DNA of 64,000 nt from Ilyonectria destructans (lineage: Eukaryota > Ascomycota > Sordariomycetes > Hypocreales > Nectriaceae): assembly GCA_020740775.1 (NCBI GenBank), contig JAHEWK010000002.1, positions 2,046,001 through 2,110,000 of the forward strand. Reading direction: 5' to 3'. Shown one piece after another: positions 26,601 through 35,819 of this stretch; the first letter of the stretch is position 1; the number at the start of each line of letters is the position of its first letter. The notes below the pieces were generated by a model, which did no database searches, had not been told where the DNA came from, and saw nothing but the letters and a program-made list of their open reading frames with translations. The translations under genes and the position numbers were made by a program.

Positions 26601-27716
26601 CGGAGGCCCCAGCTGAAAGCCAATGGCACCTGTTTAACGATTTCCTGGTACGATCCGTTAGCACAGAAGAAGCGCTCACTTTCAACACGTCTTGGAAAGT
26701 CCCATCTGTTGTTGCCTACCAGGTGAAAGATGCCAATAATAAGCTTGACACCGACTGGAAGAAGAACCTCGATACTTCAATCCTCTACCAGGATTTCAGG
26801 TATGGCTTCTGATTAATCCGTGGCTTGAGCCGTGATGCTAATATGTTCCCATAGTCCTGACCCCGAGGCCGATACGAAGACCTACCAGCTTCTCAAACCT
26901 GAGACAGAGGCACCTGGACCGGATACTATCATTGCCCTTGACACCGAATTCGTCGCAGTGCGGCAGCCAGAGATTGAGATGAACTCGGACGGCGAACGGG
27001 AGACGATTCGACCCATAGTGTATGCGCTCGCTCGGGCTTCCGTCGTGCGTGGGCAGGGAGAGGACGAGGGCACTCCCTTTATTGACGATTACATCTCGAT
27101 TAGGGAGCCAATTGTCGACTATCTCACATCGTACTCTGGAATCACAGAGCAGGACCTGGATCCTCGCGTCTCGAAGCACAGTCTGCTATCCCTGAAGATG
27201 GCATACAAAAAGCTCTGGATCCTGCTCAACCTCGGATGCAAGTTCTTGGGCCACGGCTTGAAGCAAGATTTCCGGGTCATCAATATCCACGTCCCCAAGT
27301 CTCAGATCATCGACACGATTGATCTATTCTACCTCAAGTCTCGCCTGCGTAAACTCTCATTGGCGTTCCTGGCGTGGTACCTGTTGAAGGAAGACATCCA
27401 AATGGAAACGCACGACTCGATCGAGGATTCGCGAACGGCACTCAAGCTATACCGGAAGTATTTAGAGTTCCAGGATGCCGGGATTCTCGAGACGATGCTG
27501 CAAGACATCTACCGTGCCGGTCGGGACGTCAACTTCAAGCCGCCGCGAAAGGATGACGGGCAGATCCCAAGAAGTGAGACACCTCCTCCTCTGCCAACTG
27601 AGGGCGCTGTACCTCCCTCAACGCCAGTGCGACCGATTGGGATTGGGGAGACGCCTGGATCGGCGTTTGGAGGAGGCACGACGTGGACGCCAGGGAAGGG
27701 ATCACCACTTCCGTAG
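23611..27716 (+). CDS. PAN2: PAN2, catalytic subunit of the PAN2-PAN3 poly(A) deadenylase
   Basis: Cytoplasmic 3' exonuclease that trims poly(A) tails together with PAN3. Twelve exons: 23611-23631, 23807-23914, 23971-24146, 24202-24328, 24381-24967, 25017-25436, 25489-25739, 25790-25929, 25980-26084, 26134-26536, 26586-26799 and 26855-27716, giving 1137 residues, the usual length. Order of domains: N-terminal WD40 propeller, linker ([19 protein letters not shown]), catalytically dead ubiquitin-hydrolase-like domain, and a DEDD RNase of the DnaQ fold. The exonuclease residues are visible in IALDTEFV (Asp and Glu), [13 protein letters not shown] (Asp) and HDSIEDSR (His and Asp). The first exon encodes only MDGDWDE; the start is set by the conserved MD.DWDEV N-terminus. 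One donor (GTTGGA at 24329) is non-consensus, but the CTAAC branch and the frame support it. The C-terminus is a Pro/Thr-rich tail. Confidence 0.96.
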
Positions 27717-27925
27717 TTACTGTGTCAACATGGGGGTCACTTTGGTACCATGAGAAGGGTAGAGAGGCCTGGAAATGATATCCAAGTGCTCACTTCTCTG
27801 ACCTTGGACGCAACCTATACGTTGTCTCGCATTGAAGCTGAGAAGGCGTTAAACTACAAATGGCGTCTCGATGAGTTCTTAACGCCAGTAAATACACATT
27901 ATTACCATGGATAGAGCATCGCTGA

Positions 27926-28474
27926 TTATATCCTTGCCAGTATGCGTTTTTTTTTGTGACTTATCTGCTTGTTTGCTGAAGGTGTACTTTTTCCTCCATG
28001 TTCTGGCAGGCATCGCTCTTTGGTGTAGGGTGAGTGGTATAGTAACGGATCCTCGCTGAAACTTTCGAAACCACGACCGCCTAATGGAGACCGCTGTATG
28101 TTGACTGTTGGGCTAAGAATCATGTGAACTCCTTTGGCACGTGCTTCATCAGCCATCAGACTGCCAGCTTTTTTCATGAGCTTTGTGTCCCAAGTAGCGC
28201 CAAAGGCGGTGCCACACGGAAAGCAAGCCGCAGGAACGCCGTTGAAGAATCTCGTGCCACGGACGCCATTTGGACCCTCAGAGGTGCGGATGGATGGTAC
28301 GTTAAGACGTGGGATACTTTGAGTATGCCAGATATCTTTGCCTGTAAGTAAAATTATATGTTAATATTTTGTTATCAAGGGGTTCATATCTAGGTACAGA
28401 CCTGAAAGTAGCCGGGTCTTTTCCTTCAAGGTGAGTTGTGACAAAACAATGTCGACATCAAAGGCTGAAGACAT
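27926..28474 (-). pseudogene. 5' fragment of a GH3 beta-glucosidase
   Basis: Remnant of a glycoside hydrolase family 3 gene. Exon 1 (28474-28402) starts at ATG and ends in LTLKEKTRLLSG. A 60-nt intron (28342-28401) follows, and exon 2 begins [18 protein letters not shown]. Further recognisable segments are [25 protein letters not shown] and [20 protein letters not shown]. Homology stops abruptly near 28040; the frame then runs on through unrelated residues to a stop at 27926-27928. A full GH3 enzyme is about 800 residues. Here about 145 remain, and the catalytic nucleophile region, the C-terminal alpha/beta domain and the fibronectin-like domain are absent. It lies directly downstream of two nonsense-bearing genes in the same orientation, so it probably shares their decay. 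Confidence 0.85.
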
Positions 28475-28682
28475 TCTGGATTGTCTTGTGCAATGAAAAA
28501 TAATGGCCTGATCGGTCTGGTAACCCACAGAAGTCTTGTGCGCGAAGCGTTTGAGTGATTGAAATTATGTACTAGCAGGGAGCAATGGCTATCTTTGACG
28601 TCGCCGATTCGCCAGAACAGCCGATGGGATGGATACAAGGGGCCTATCTTTATCTGACATGTAAGTTACCTGATCGGCCATA

Positions 28683-30219
28683 CTACCGCTTTTCTGTATT
28701 ACCTATCCTCATTCTCTCTCCGTACTTGTAGATAAGCCAAACAGCCGGAAGAAAGGCAATTCCAATAAAGCCAAGATCGAGTTGCCCCATCCATCCCCCA
28801 ACGGCCTTGTAGAGCTTGTCACCGCAAAGGGGTAACAGCCCTCCACCCAAACTCCGGATTACAGTAGTAGCTGCTATGGCACTGGCTGCATGATCTGTGA
28901 AGGCGTCCACAACATAGGTGTTGATGGGAACAAATACGAGGATTGAGCCCAGTCCTACCAAAAACTGACCGAAAAGGGGAACCATCTAGTGTATATTGTA
29001 CTCTAGACACCATCCATAAATGAATAGCCCAGCGGGAACGAGCATGCTTCCGGGCAAAAGGGGCGGAAGGCGGTATTCCGGCTTCATTTCCCCCTCGCCA
29101 GCCATCTTCTTTAGTAGCGGGTCTAAGAATATTCCCAACGCAATGTTCCCTATAATGTTACCGAGACCATATCTAAGATATATTAGTCCCACGTTGCTGC
29201 TGCTTATTTCATACTTCTCCATGAACACCGAAGACATGGTGGTGAAGCAGATGTAGACGATACCGTAGTTCACCGCCGCACAAAGTGAGAGTGTGAATAG
29301 AATTGGCGATCAGAGGAGCAACTTAGTAGGATGAACTATGGCATCTAAAAGAGCCGCTTTGGGTGACTTGGTCGATTTTAGATCAGCGACAATATTTTGA
29401 TTGCCCGTCTCCTTTCGTAGCTCATCGGTTTTCCGTCTAAGAAGGGTCGGTGCATGTGACTCTCTTAGTAAAAGGATCGAAGCAATAAAAATGCCTCCCA
29501 TCTTAGGGAGCATCAATTAGTACAAGGTGATTGTAAAATGGGGCCTCTCTTACTGTGATGGACAGGAACCAGAAATCCCATCTCCACCCTTTGGCTGAAG
29601 CGAGATAGCTCCCCACCAACGGGCCAAGGGTTGGGCCAAGAAGGATGGGCAAATTCCAAACTGTAATGGCTTTTCCTCTTTCATCTTGTTTAAAGGTGTC
29701 GGCTATGCTTGCGGGGCCAAGAGCTAGAGGACATGCGCCAACTAGACCAGTAAAGAGCCGAAAAATGATCAATATGGGCAAGTTGACCGAAAGCGCGCAT
29801 CCAACGTTGAAAACGATAAAGAGAATAGAGTTAACATGGTACACCACGAGTCTCCCGTATAGCTCGCTCACGGGAGCATGTATTAGTGGCCCGAAAGCAT
29901 ACCCGAGCACCAGGATAGATACGCTGAGATTTCCCATGTCGACATTGTTGGCGTGAAAGTCTTCAAGGGCTTGGGGCATGCTCGGAGCGAACATGGAAGA
30001 GCCAAACGGCCTTACAGGAAAGAGTTAGTAACCAGGTATTTCAGTTTTGATTTGAAAGGCTCACGATATAAGTGTCAATAGCGAAATTGACAAAACGTTC
30101 GTCCACTTTCTCAGGTTTGACCAATTTGTCGGGTTATTTGGGTCGTCTGGTCCTTCCCAGCTAACAGCAACCGGGCTATTAAGGGCTTCCCCGCCATCGT
30201 AATGTGGTGCCATCGCCAT
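28683..30219 (-). pseudogene. MFS transporter (DHA1-like) with two in-frame stop codons
   Basis: Twelve-helix major facilitator of the fungal drug/polyamine:H+ antiporter type. Exons 30219-30065, 30010-29554 and 29501-28683 read in one frame for about 476 codons, a normal length. Visible are the N-terminal VSWEGPDDPNNPTNWS signature, motif A-like GYAFGPLIHAPVSELYGR, and GPTLGPLVGSYLASAKGWRW. Two stops interrupt it: TGA at 29310-29312 (between KLLL and SPILFTLSL) and TAG at 28986-28988 (between YNIH and MVPLFG). Relatives usually have Trp at the second place, so TGG to TAG is likely; read on the other strand this is CpA to TpA, the RIP preference. No frameshift is seen. The ATG at 30219 is used because the reading frame further upstream has only a TTG. 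Probably non-functional. Confidence 0.85.
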
Positions 30220-30421
30220 ATTCCTTGTGCCAGACCTTGGTGGATTATTCAGTACTGGGATCAGATCGATAACAAATGATAAACTACTCAAAATGCAAGT
30301 ATTCCAAGTCTAGTTGTAATACCTCCTCTTATACTAAGGACGCATGTGCGAGAAGAGATGGCATCATTTTATGAACCAAGTTCCTTTGGTTCTAAAGTAG
30401 CAAGTCATTCACATAAATCTT

Positions 30422-31646
30422 TTATCCCAGATTTACATGACTATCTAAGCATTTGCATATGTCGACAAAAACAACACAGGCTACCCGAGCCAGTCCATTT
30501 CCCACCTTCAAGGTTCGTCTAAAGGCGTCCTCTGTGCCGGCTGCCTCCGTGAAACCAACAGTGTGGTTGAATTGCCCCTCCTTCGAATCGATGCCGTAGA
30601 TGGGGTGTATCACAGGGACGATGAAGCCAATGTTGCCTTGGTCAGTAGACCCGCCGATAACTTCCTTAGTTTCCACATCGCACCACATTAGGCGTTAGAG
30701 TGCACCCATGGCCTCGGTGAATACTATGGATAGTAGTTTGTTTGGGTGCAATGGTGCATACACCATTTGATACTTCACGTCCATGGTACAGCCTGTTGCA
30801 ATAGCGCCGGCCCTGAATCAGTCAACAACTCTATCTCATAGTTTGTTTAGGCTTTCAATTATCGCAGCGCGGACACAATAGTCGACGCTACTGTGGTCGG
30901 GAATGATGTTGGATCGCAGTCCCCCGTCCATAATGACGCCGTGGACGCGGTCGGTTAGAAACATTTGCTGTCGCAGCATGCTGACGGCGTTGTAGCCCAC
31001 GACGATTGCATCCAGAGCGTTGACGCCATCCCATGGCGACGCAGCCACATGAGTCGTCTTGCCATTGAAGAAGATACTGAAACTCGTCGAGGCTACGTGA
31101 GGAGCGTATGCTTTGGCATGAAACTCCTTGCCGTAACCATCATACATGGGCGAAGGGTGTGCCATGACGCATGCATCGACACCACCGTAGGCGCCCTTGG
31201 CAATCAACATTACCTTTCCGTAGCCCCCTTCTTCCACAGGAGTCCCAAGCAGTCGCAGATGACCTGGTTTCCCCGAAGTTTCGAGTGCTGCGGCAGCCGC
31301 TAAAAAGCCCGCGAATGAGGCAGTGGCAATTAAATTGTGGCCACAGGCATGGCCGATCTCTGGAAGGGCATCATACTCTGCGTTGAACACAACAAGACGG
31401 CCACCCTTTTCATATTCGGTTTGGAAAGATGTAGGGATCCTATATGCACGAGGGGTGACATTAAAGCCGAATTGCTTCAGCATTGACACGTTTGCATCAT
31501 GAGCATGAACCTCATTGTAGCTTAGCTTGGGATGGCTATGAATCTAGATGAAGTCAGAATAATTAAAGATAAATGCCTATGAGAAAAATCTTTCTTACAT
31601 CTTGGTCAAGTTCCCAGAGCCGCAATGTTGCCTTGTCAATTGTCAT
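30422..31646 (-). pseudogene. M20-family amidohydrolase (PM20D2-like) with three in-frame stops
   Basis: Zinc-dependent amidase/dipeptidase-like protein of the M20D group. Exon 1 (31646-31599) encodes MTIDKATLRLWELDQD. After a 55-nt intron, exon 2 starts at 31543 with IHSHPKLSYNE. Metal-site motifs are intact: NAEYDALPEIGHACGHN, GTPVEEGG and AHPSP, then the dimerisation-domain motif THVAASPWDGVNALDA. In the C-terminal third the same frame is broken by TGA 30836-30838, TGA 30818-30820 and TAA 30695-30697. It then continues with recognisable family sequence (GGSTDQGNIGF, GIDSKEGQFNHTVGFT) to a normal stop at 30422. All lesions are substitutions, not indels. The start is uncertain, since homologous-looking sequence continues upstream without ATG. 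Probably inactive unless short forms are used. Confidence 0.85.
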
Positions 31647-32267
31647 TTGTAGCACGACTGCAATGTCTGCGGTAACAACGTTCGAGGTGTTGGTCTTGGC
31701 GGCTGGGTGCGAATTTTCAATACAATGCAATTTTGATCTTCTTCGACTGGCAGGTCGTTAAATACGCAAAACAGGATAACAATATATAATAGTAGCATTT
31801 GCAACCATGATTGTCTGTGTCAGCTTGACTATTATTGGAATCACTGCCCTGAGAACTATCTTGGTCCTGGAGAACACAAGAAGGGATCATGAGTTCGGAC
31901 CGAGTGATATCAATAACATAAGCCAGGAGACATCGAGGACTTGACAGGTTGGGAACAGAAGGAGATGCTTCGGTATTTGTATTAAGTAACTATTCGGCAA
32001 TATCATTAGTAAGACTGTTAGATTAGTACTATTTGATGCATATTACCTCCACCTTTATGTTCCGTTTTGTTAATGAGAAGGGCATGACCTCAGCTTGAAA
32101 GCAGAGCAAAACATCGGTTTATCCTTCTTGAGACGTCAAAGTACAATATTTACATCGCAGCTATATGTACTTCTAAATACCAGTGTTCCTCTTTGTCTCT
32201 CCAAGCCACCAATATCTCCACACTCAGCGTAAGCAGCTCAAAGCCCCCAGTTTTAGGCTGCGGCTTC
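31647..32267. other. Spacer upstream of the M20 relic
   Basis: About 600 bp, moderately AT-rich. The first 100 bases or so extend the M20 frame (read on the minus strand) without an ATG. Nothing else is recognised. Confidence 0.4.
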
Positions 32268-32483
32268 TTACAGCTTCTGTCCAGCAGTTTTGGGAATGGT
32301 GCTAGTAACCTTACCAGAACCCAGGGTAGTGATCTTGTAGGGTAGGGAGGCGGTCAGTGTGTCCAGAGGAGCTGAGTTGAGTAAGCTACTGAAGTCAACG
32401 TCTTTAACAATAGCATAGCCAGAAGGAGCTGTGTTCGCAGTGTGGTGGAGGTGATCCGTTTGAGCCTTGTTGCACAGACCATT
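32268..32483 (-). pseudogene. Unrecognised coding-like fragment
   Basis: A 71-codon minus-strand frame ending at TAA 32268-32270 has protein-like composition (GYAIVKDVDFSSLLNS, then LPYKITTLGSGKVTSTIPK). It lacks an ATG and opens directly after a stop. It may be the 3' exon of a gene whose 5' part is lost or lies in the frame beginning with ATG at 32640. I do not recognise the product. It sits between the decayed M20 gene and the cupin gene and could be another relic of the same cluster. Confidence 0.3.
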
Positions 32484-32879
32484 TCAAGCTAACGACCACT
32501 AGGCTGCGCAAGGATCCGGCATCTTATTTTGGAAAGTTCAGCAACTCGTGAGTGAACTGGGATGAGCGGTGGCTGTGAGACATGAAAGTGGTGGTGGATG
32601 CCGGGATGAGGCTGCCGCAGAGGAAGAAGGATCCTAACATTCGGGGTTCGGCTTACGGATTTTATTATTATTCAGTCAATGGTTTTTGATTCTGCTTGGT
32701 TTGGCTTGGTTTCACTTGGTGCCGTTGTTCCGGCGCTCAGCCATCATCATCACCTCGTTGGGGTTTCCCAATCGGGTAAGCGCCGCGAGCATCCTTGAAC
32801 GGTGATAGTTGCTAGAATAGATGACGAGGACGCTCAACGCTCGCGACTCCGAAGGGCCGAAGGAATGGACTTGGAAAAG
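32484..32879. other. Spacer 5' of the cupin gene
   Basis: About 400 bp. A minus-strand frame from ATG 32640 encodes about 38 residues (MLGSFFLCGSLIPAS...) before a stop, with no clear donor. The rest is presumably cupin promoter. Confidence 0.35.
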
Positions 32880-32887
32880 TATAAGTA
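32880..32887 (+). promoter_or_regulatory. TATA-like box of the cupin gene
   Basis: TATAAGTA lies about 180 bp before the cupin ATG and is followed by a CT-rich stretch around 32930-32990, the usual arrangement in a fungal core promoter. Confidence 0.45.
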
Positions 32888-33059
32888 GGCGAGGATTCTC
32901 TGCTTTATCCCTAAGTCATTCAGATCATCAACTTCAACTTGCTTCTCACATCTTTTCGCACGCAACACTTACACCATTGCCCCGTCTTACAACTCTTTGT
33001 TTGCACAACATTTCTACTATCTTGAACCAACACACCTCAAACAAACCAATAACTTCATC

Positions 33060-33584
33060 ATGGTTCACCAATCCACTCAGTCCAGCGAGACCAGCTCCCT
33101 TCCTCGCCTTGTGCGAACTACCCACTCTGAAGATGGCACCTCCGTCTTCGCCTCTGACACCCGCCTCGAGCCTTTCATGCCTTTTGGCCCCCAAGCCAGC
33201 GCATTCACCGTCTTCGACGTCCGCCAGTCTGTGCCAGTAAACAACACGGATCCCATCCCCGGCTTCTCCAACACAATCCCACGGTGCTCTCCCCAGGGTG
33301 CTGTCTTCTGCATCACGCAGATCCAGCCGGGCGGTGCCTCCCCAATGCATCGTACGCAGAGTATCGACTACTGTGTCGTCCTTACTGGGGAAATTGTTCT
33401 GGCTCTCGACGGCGGCGATGAGAAGACTGTCAAGGCAGGGGAGTTTATTGTCCAACAGGGTGTAAACCATCAGTGGTTCAACCGCACGAAGGCGCCTTGC
33501 CAGATCCTGTGTGTCATTGTCGGAGCCGAAAAGGTCGTGCTGAAGAACGGAACAGTGCTGGAGGAAACTGTGATCAAGAAGTGA
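33060..33584 (+). CDS. Small single-domain cupin protein
   Basis: A 174-residue intronless protein with a jelly-roll cupin fold. Motif 1 corresponds to GGASPMHRTQSIDYCVVLTG and keeps one His but not the second His or the Glu of the canonical motif. Motif 2 (AGEFIVQQGVNHQWFN) retains its His and Asn. The metal site is therefore incomplete, and the enzymatic role is open. Similar small cupins are common in fungal secondary-metabolite and catabolic clusters. The ATG at 33060 has an A at -3 (ATCATGG); an upstream in-frame extension lacks ATG. It converges on a Zn2Cys6 regulator whose stop is 41 bp away, and it is the only clearly intact gene near the decayed GH3-MFS-M20 run. Confidence 0.8.
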   Translation: MVHQSTQSSETSSLPRLVRTTHSEDGTSVFASDTRLEPFMPFGPQASAFTVFDVRQSVPVNNTDPIPGFSNTIPRCSPQGAVFCITQIQPGGASPMHRTQSIDYCVVLTGEIVLALDGGDEKTVKAGEFIVQQGVNHQWFNRTKAPCQILCVIVGAEKVVLKNGTVLEETVIKK

Positions 33585-33625
33585 TCTGGTTGGAGCTATA
33601 TAGTACCAGACCCATGTTGGCAATG

Positions 33626-35364
33626 TCATATTACAGATAGAGCACCTAAATTCGACTTCATTCCTGTGCAGTCTCGTATCCTCTCAAAAACCCCATTTGC
33701 AGCGGCCTTCTGTGACGGCGTGGTCATTCCCTTGGGGTCTTTGATAATTTTAATGGGCCACAAGAGGAGGTATGCGCCGATTGCCTGACATCGTGGTGGC
33801 TTTGATAGGTCTGGGAGACAGCGGCCAAGATGATCTATCTCTCCGAAGGACTGTGGAACTGTGGCCAGAATTTCGTCCGCCAGGGTCATAATGTGAAACA
33901 GCGACGCCTCTTCCCCATCTTTGATCATGGCTTCCGAGCCAAAAGAGTGCTGCTGTGGAGTAGGAATTGACCTAGCTTTATCGAGGCAGGCTAATAGCTT
34001 CTGATGTAGGATGATTCGTGCCGTACGATGGTAGTTCCACTCGTAAGCCATCCAGACATCCCGGTGAAGTTCAATCTTTTCAGGAAACCGGCTGATGACT
34101 TCCTGGTCGCCTAAAATTTCGGTCCTTCGAAGTGTTTTGAAATCCCATTCGGGTGTGTATCGCTGGTGAACAGCCTTTTGGTCGAGACGTGTCATTTGCG
34201 GAAACAAGTCAAGAAACTGCCGCAAGTCGAGCGTGTCCGCACTTAGGGCCTGGAGGATCTCGTTTGCTTTTTGGCATATTGTAGAGATCTCCAAGGCATC
34301 CTTCTCAAGGCGCACAGTCAACATCTCCTCGTTGAGGGTGTCAAGCCAGAATTTGGACTCTGGGAGGGGGGCTATTTGCTTTGCGAGCTGCTGCTTTTGC
34401 TGGTCGAGAACAGCCATTAGAGACTAGCGGTACAAAAGTGCAAGTTGGATTCTTACCAAACGATGATGTGCTAGACGGAACAAGCTCCAGCCTCGAGGAT
34501 CGTGAAATTGCTCGTGGCCACGAAGTCTTAGGATGTGCGCCATGCCTTGGGTATGAGACTCAACGGATGATACCCCTGGCATAAAGAAAGTCTGCACGGT
34601 TTATGAGTACCGGGGCTTGAATCGAATGAGAGCCCTTACCTCAAACATGTCCAAAATCACCACGGCCATCAAGTCGTAATCATCTGGGATCTTGCCCTTC
34701 TCTGCCAACGACTTTCCCAGCGCCCCCAAAGCCTGCCCATAGCACTCCAAAGCCCTGGGAGCGAGAAGCTCGGGGTCGTGTTCCCTCGAGAGGTCCGCAA
34801 TGGCTGCGGCCTGTACCGCCCAGCGCAGCGCGTGCCGGCCATCGACATTCACCTCCTGGAACAGAACGGGCAGATGCTCGAGAAAGCCTGGAGAGGACGA
34901 CTCATGGCAAGGATAAATGACATACTTATCCATGAACATGGCCACTGCGCGGTCCTCTACAACTGGCGGCTCCTTCTCAGAAGGTGGTGTCTTTAGCCAG
35001 GGTAGAGCAGAGGGAAGCTGTAGAGTCGCGGCGTCTAGGGGTTGGGATGGCGACGGACGCTCAAGTGATCTACTCCGGGTCCGTCGTGTCCTGGTTGAAG
35101 ACGAAGAGCTTACTGATTCGGCCTGGCTTTTGAGTGCCACCTTGTCTGTCTCGTGCTGGAAGATGAGGTCCGCTTCGTCCCTGTAGCCAACACAGAGCTC
35201 GTTGCGAGTCAGACATCGTTGGCACGAGGGACGGCCGCCATCGCACTATCCAGATCTTCATCAACTACTATTGCGCGATACAGACGAATTCAATTGGGAT
35301 GTGAGAGTCGTACCTTGACGCGACGCTGGCGGCAGCGTAGACAGCCCCGGCTCCGATGTGCCAT
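33626..35364 (-). CDS. Zn(II)2Cys6 transcription factor with a doubtful internal TAG
   Basis: Exons 35364-35314, 35245-34640, 34591-34457 and 34423-33626 would give 529 residues. The zinc cluster is split by the first intron: C8-x2-C11-x6-C18-x6-C25-x2-C28-x6-C35. Then come a Ser/Arg-rich linker and the fungal-specific regulatory domain (ILDMFETFFMPGVSS, HILRLRGHEQF). The third intron would be only 33 nt (34424-34456), with a good GTAAGA donor and TAG acceptor but no clear branch site. Alternatively these 33 nt are coding, reading VRIQLALLYR then TAG; CAG to TAG is a RIP-type change and would make the gene a pseudogene. The position beside the cupin gene and the decayed cluster suggests a pathway-specific regulator. 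Confidence 0.7.
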
Positions 35365-35819
35365 GATAAGATCGAGGTTGGACAGTCGAAGTTGCCCCGC
35401 ATGTTTGAGCTGACGTCGCGTGTTGGGTTCTCACTAATTGCCCTTGACATGCTAGTAACTGCATAGATCCTTCGCCTATTAGGCATCCCATTTATCATTC
35501 TCTAGTAAAATTATAGTTAAAGCCGTCATGGCTGAACGCGTCGGGAATCGACTGTCTTGGCTTATTCTCGTAAAAGTGGTTCATTAAGAGCAATTGTCAT
35601 TTACTGACGAATGTAATTAACCTAGCTCAACGCACGCAACTAATGCTATCCTAAAGATCCTCCTAGCACATTAATCTCTTGACCCCCAGAAAGTCCAAAG
35701 CGGGGTGTCAGAGGAAACGTCTCGTTATCTAATAACTGATTTCAAAGATTCGCAGTTGCAAGGTATAATAGTGTACAGCCTAAACTCCATCTTCCTCCAT
35801 CCCACGCTAAATAATTCAT
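35365..35819. other. Spacer between the Zn2Cys6 regulator and SAS3
   Basis: About 450 bp, with the regulator promoter on the left and the 3' UTR of the minus-strand acetyltransferase on the right. Nothing else is seen. Confidence 0.5.

Noticed and set aside
28426..28638. 70-codon minus frame starting MYPSHRLF
   Set aside because: Overlaps the GH3 first exon in another frame; shadow.
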